A stretch of DNA of 8,438 bases, taken from contig JAKOWQ010000431.1 in NCBI GenBank assembly GCA_029781465.1, positions 1 through 8,438 on the forward strand, written 5' to 3'. Below are positions 7,163-8,438 of the stretch, one piece after another (position 1 is the first letter of the stretch; the number at the start of each line of letters is the position of its first letter). The notes below the pieces were generated by a model, which searched no databases, had not been told where the DNA came from, and worked only from the letters and a program-made list of their open reading frames with translations. The translations under genes and the position numbers were made by a program. Source of the stretch: Pseudomonadota bacterium (GTDB taxonomy: Bacteria > Pseudomonadota > Alphaproteobacteria > Sphingomonadales > Sphingomonadaceae).

Positions 7163-7510
7163 CTAGTCCCCCTTGAGCGCGCGGGTGACGGTCTCGACCC
7201 GGCCGCGAATGAAGCTGAGCGTGGCGGTGTAACCCACCGCGTTTTCGGCGAAGGCGGTCTGCTCGGTCGCCATTTCGACGGTGTTGCCATCGAGGCTGGG
7301 CATCACCGGTACCCGGTAACGCGTCGCCTGTTCGATCGCCCGGTCCTTGCCCAGGCCCTCGCTGCGCGCCTTGAGCGCGGCGGCGAAATCGATGTCGCGG
7401 GCCTTGTAGCCGGGTGTGCCGGCATTGGCGATGTTCGAGGTGATCAGGCCCAGGCGCTGCGAGCGCAGTTCGAGGGCGATCCCGTGAATTCCAAACAGGC
7501 TTTCGGCCAT
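7163..7510 (-). CDS. flgB: Flagellar proximal rod protein FlgB
   Basis: FlgB forms the base of the rod above the MS-ring. The 115 residues show the canonical FlgB signature SNIANAGTPGYKARDIDFAA at about residues 25-44, followed by the usual variable loop. The C-terminal segment VEMATEQTAFAENAVGYTAT (near residues 78-97), ending with LSFIRGRVETVTRALKGD, is also typical: FlgB characteristically has a NxVxxExExxxxxxNxxxYxA motif. This is the first gene of the operon. GGAG at 7521-7518 is seven bases before the ATG, and a sigma-54 promoter is placed about 25 bases upstream of the coding start. Confidence 0.97.
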   Translation of the reverse strand: MAESLFGIHGIALELRSQRLGLITSNIANAGTPGYKARDIDFAAALKARSEGLGKDRAIEQATRYRVPVMPSLDGNTVEMATEQTAFAENAVGYTATLSFIRGRVETVTRALKGD

Positions 7511-7517
7511 GACGTGG

Positions 7518-7521
7518 CTCC
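7518..7521 (-). promoter_or_regulatory. flgB ribosome binding site
   Basis: GGAG on the minus strand within CCGGAGCC, seven bases before the flgB ATG at 7510-7508. It lies inside the short leader predicted from the sigma-54 promoter. Confidence 0.7.
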
Positions 7522-7545
7522 GGCTGCGAGTGACGCCCCGTCATC

Positions 7546-7563
7546 AGCAATGGCCGTGCCAAG
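7546..7563 (-). promoter_or_regulatory. Sigma-54 (RpoN) promoter for the flgB operon
   Basis: The minus strand reads CTTGGCACGGCCATTGCT. This matches the RpoN consensus YTGGCACG-N4-TTGCW at every defined position, with the GG (7560-7559) and GC (7548-7547) at the required spacing. Counting twelve bases on from the -12 C predicts a start near 7535, giving a leader of about 25 bases before flgB. Sigma-54 promoters need an AAA+ activator, which in flagellar systems is FlrC, FleQ or FlbD. RpoN control of hook-basal-body operons is well established in Caulobacter, Vibrio and Pseudomonas. Confidence 0.88.
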
Positions 7564-7603
7564 TGCGGAAATGGCGGAATTTCGGGCGATTTCGCCCTAC
7601 GAT

Positions 7604-7634
7604 CCGGCAAGTGTTTGCCGCCGCCCGGCAAACA
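7604..7634. promoter_or_regulatory. CGGCAA/TTGCCG inverted-repeat cluster, possible activator (FlbD/ftr-like) site
   Basis: Three copies of one hexamer lie within 31 bases: CGGCAA at 7605-7610, its complement TTGCCG at 7615-7620, and CGGCAA at 7626-7631. The second and third form a perfect nine-base inverted repeat, TGTTTGCCG (7612-7620) and CGGCAAACA (7626-7634), around a five-base spacer. The cluster centres about 70-100 bases upstream of the predicted sigma-54 start, the usual range for an enhancer. The CCGGCAA-type core recalls the ftr elements bound by FlbD in Caulobacter (from memory). It could also regulate the divergent gene, or simply form a hairpin. Confidence 0.5.
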
Positions 7635-7681
7635 TGCGCCGCGCCCTGAAATCGCGCCGCCCGTGCCGTTCTGCTTGGCAT

Positions 7682-7688
7682 GGGAGGG
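7682..7688 (+). promoter_or_regulatory. Ribosome binding site deciding the motA-like start
   Basis: GGGAGGG ends nine bases before the ATG at 7698-7700. It overlaps and follows the alternative ATG at 7680, so 7698 is the better start. An in-frame TGA at 7647-7649 limits any further upstream extension. Confidence 0.65.
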
Positions 7689-7697
7689 CTTTTGCCG

Positions 7698-8366
7698 ATG
7701 AACCTTGCGATTCTGATCGACGGCCCCTCGGCCATGATCGTGCTGGGCGGAACGCTGCTGGCAACCTGGCTGCGCGCGGGCAACCGCGATTGCGCGCGCA
7801 CTCTCGGACGGCTGGGACAACTCGGCCGTGCGCGCTTCGATGCCGAGGGCACCCGCGCGGAGCTTTCGCGCCAGGTCCAGGAAATCCGCCGCGACGGGCT
7901 GCTGCGGGCCAGCGCGCATCACTATGACGATGAGGAGTTCGAGGACGCCACCGGGGCCATGCTGGGCGCGCGCTCGGTCGGCGCGCTGCTCGATCGGCAC
8001 GCAGCGCACAAGGCGCGCCGCCTGGCCTCGGCCGAGCGCGCGGTGCGCACCCTGGCCCAGGCGGCCGAGCTGGCCCCGGTGTTCGGACTGGCGGGAACGC
8101 TGGTTTCGCTGAGCCAGTTGCCCGCCGACGGGCTGGCGCGCGGAGCCTTCGCCGGGGCCATCGCCATGGCGGTGGTGACCACGCTCTACGGCTTGCTGCT
8201 TTCCAATCTCGTGCTCGCTCCGCTGGCCCGAATGGTCGAGCGCGCGGCCCAGGCCGAGGAAGCCGAACGCCAGCAGGTAATCGATTGGCTTGCCGCGCAG
8301 GTGAACGATGCCGCCCCGCCGCCGCGCGGCGAGCATCGCGCCGGGCACAGGGGCCTGGCGGCATGA
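7698..8366 (+). CDS. MotA/TolQ/ExbB-family proton channel subunit, three-helix form
   Basis: MotA-type proteins surround a MotB-type dimer and turn ion flow into torque; ExbB/TolQ do the same in outer-membrane energising complexes. From the ATG at 7698 the product is 222 residues. The start MNLAILIDGPSAMIVLGGTL matches the second MotA helix (FxDxPSxxIVxGGTxxAT). A cytoplasmic domain follows (about 27-120, with RDGLLRA at 65-71). The two pore helices are AELAPVFGLAGTLVSLSQL (123-141, conserved Pro127) and GAFAGAIAMAVVTTLYGLLL (149-168) running to Pro175. The usual first MotA helix is absent, and the stop at 7647-7649 shows it is not hidden upstream. The topology is therefore three helices, as in ExbB/TolQ, although the sequence motifs are MotA-like. 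It overlaps the next gene by ATGA. Divergent from flgB, it is probably a flagellar stator; the ExbB alternative cannot be excluded. Confidence 0.85.
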   Translation: MNLAILIDGPSAMIVLGGTLLATWLRAGNRDCARTLGRLGQLGRARFDAEGTRAELSRQVQEIRRDGLLRASAHHYDDEEFEDATGAMLGARSVGALLDRHAAHKARRLASAERAVRTLAQAAELAPVFGLAGTLVSLSQLPADGLARGAFAGAIAMAVVTTLYGLLLSNLVLAPLARMVERAAQAEEAERQQVIDWLAAQVNDAAPPPRGEHRAGHRGLAA

Positions 8367-8438
8367 TCGCGCGGATGGGCAGCGGCTGGCAGACCGTGCT
8401 CGCCGACCTGTCGATGATCCTGTTCATGGTGACCGCTG
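8363..8438 (+). CDS. MotB/ExbD-like small membrane protein, 5' part
   Basis: Only 25 residues are visible before the right edge: MIARMGSGWQTVLADLSMIL then FMVTA. The W-x4-A-D pattern (Trp9, Ala14, Asp15) entering a hydrophobic helix matches MotB (WKVAYADFxT), where that Asp is the proton-carrying residue; ExbD and TolR have an equivalent Asp at the start of their single helix. The N-terminus before Trp is only eight residues, shorter and less basic than in typical MotB. The ATG overlaps the preceding gene's TGA as ATGA, so the two subunits are probably translated together. Whether a C-terminal OmpA-like peptidoglycan-binding domain (MotB) or a short periplasmic domain (ExbD) follows cannot be seen. 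Confidence 0.7.
   Translation, partial: MIARMGSGWQTVLADLSMILFMVTA

Larger units (their letters stand above)
7511..7697. promoter_or_regulatory. Divergent intergenic control region between flgB and the motA-like gene
   Basis: This 187-base gap is the only real intergenic space in the window. It contains the flgB ribosome site, a minus-strand sigma-54 promoter, and a cluster of CGGCAA/TTGCCG repeats at 7604-7634. No convincing promoter was found for the plus-strand gene. No RNA gene or open coding frame of its own was recognised. Confidence 0.8.

Noticed and set aside
7676..7694. A TTGGCAT...TTTTGC stretch just before the motA-like start, read as a plus-strand sigma-54 promoter
   Set aside because: The spacing between the two elements is ten bases instead of five, and it overlaps the ribosome site and start codon.
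7098..8348. A 416-codon minus-strand open frame spanning flgB, the intergenic gap and the motA-like gene
   Set aside because: It crosses the sigma-54 promoter and is out of frame with FlgB; the product is low-complexity and unlike any family, whereas the opposing MotA-like frame has clear motifs.

Overview
The window is a high-GC (roughly two-thirds G+C by eye) stretch of a flagellated proteobacterium. It carries an unbroken run of axial and ring genes of the flagellar hook-basal body, all on the minus strand, in the order flgB-flgC-flgD-flgE-flgF-flgG-flgH-flgI-flgJ-flgK-flgL. The protein flavour (FlgJ with only a rod-binding domain, a very short FlgD, AT-poor codon use) suggests an alphaproteobacterium, plausibly Sphingomonadales. 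That placement is inference, not proof.

Layout. Reading the minus strand from right to left: flgB (7510-7163) and flgC (7158-6760) encode proximal rod proteins. flgD (6745-6452) is the hook cap and flgE (6429-5617) the hook. flgF (5581-4841) and flgG (4802-4014) encode proximal and distal rod proteins. flgH (4010-3357) and flgI (3343-2249) encode the L- and P-rings. flgJ (2252-1950) encodes a rod-capping protein, flgK (1946-609) the first hook-filament junction protein, and flgL (595 to the left edge, partial) the second. Spacers run from a 4-base overlap to 38 bases and nearly every gene has its own Shine-Dalgarno sequence, so this looks like one operon. The order follows assembly: rod, hook, rings, junction.

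Control. The only sizeable intergenic gap (7511-7697) lies between flgB and a divergent plus-strand pair. On the minus strand it holds a textbook sigma-54 promoter (TGGCAC-N5-TTGC) placed to start transcription about 25 bases before flgB. About 70-100 bases upstream of that start is a cluster of CGGCAA/TTGCCG inverted repeats that could bind an NtrC/FlbD-type activator. Together they suggest class II or III flagellar regulation.

Plus strand. A MotA/TolQ/ExbB-type channel subunit (7698-8366) lacks the usual first MotA helix. It overlaps by ATGA the start of a small membrane protein (8363 to the right edge) whose only visible helix has the W-x5-D spacing of MotB. They are probably a stator-like motor pair.

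Points of interest: flgK carries an in-frame TAG codon at position 105 with intact coding on both sides. FlgH has a signal peptide but no cysteine at all, so it cannot be a classical lipoprotein. FlgD and FlgE are both unusually short. A small hairpin followed by a T-rich run sits between flgF and flgG.
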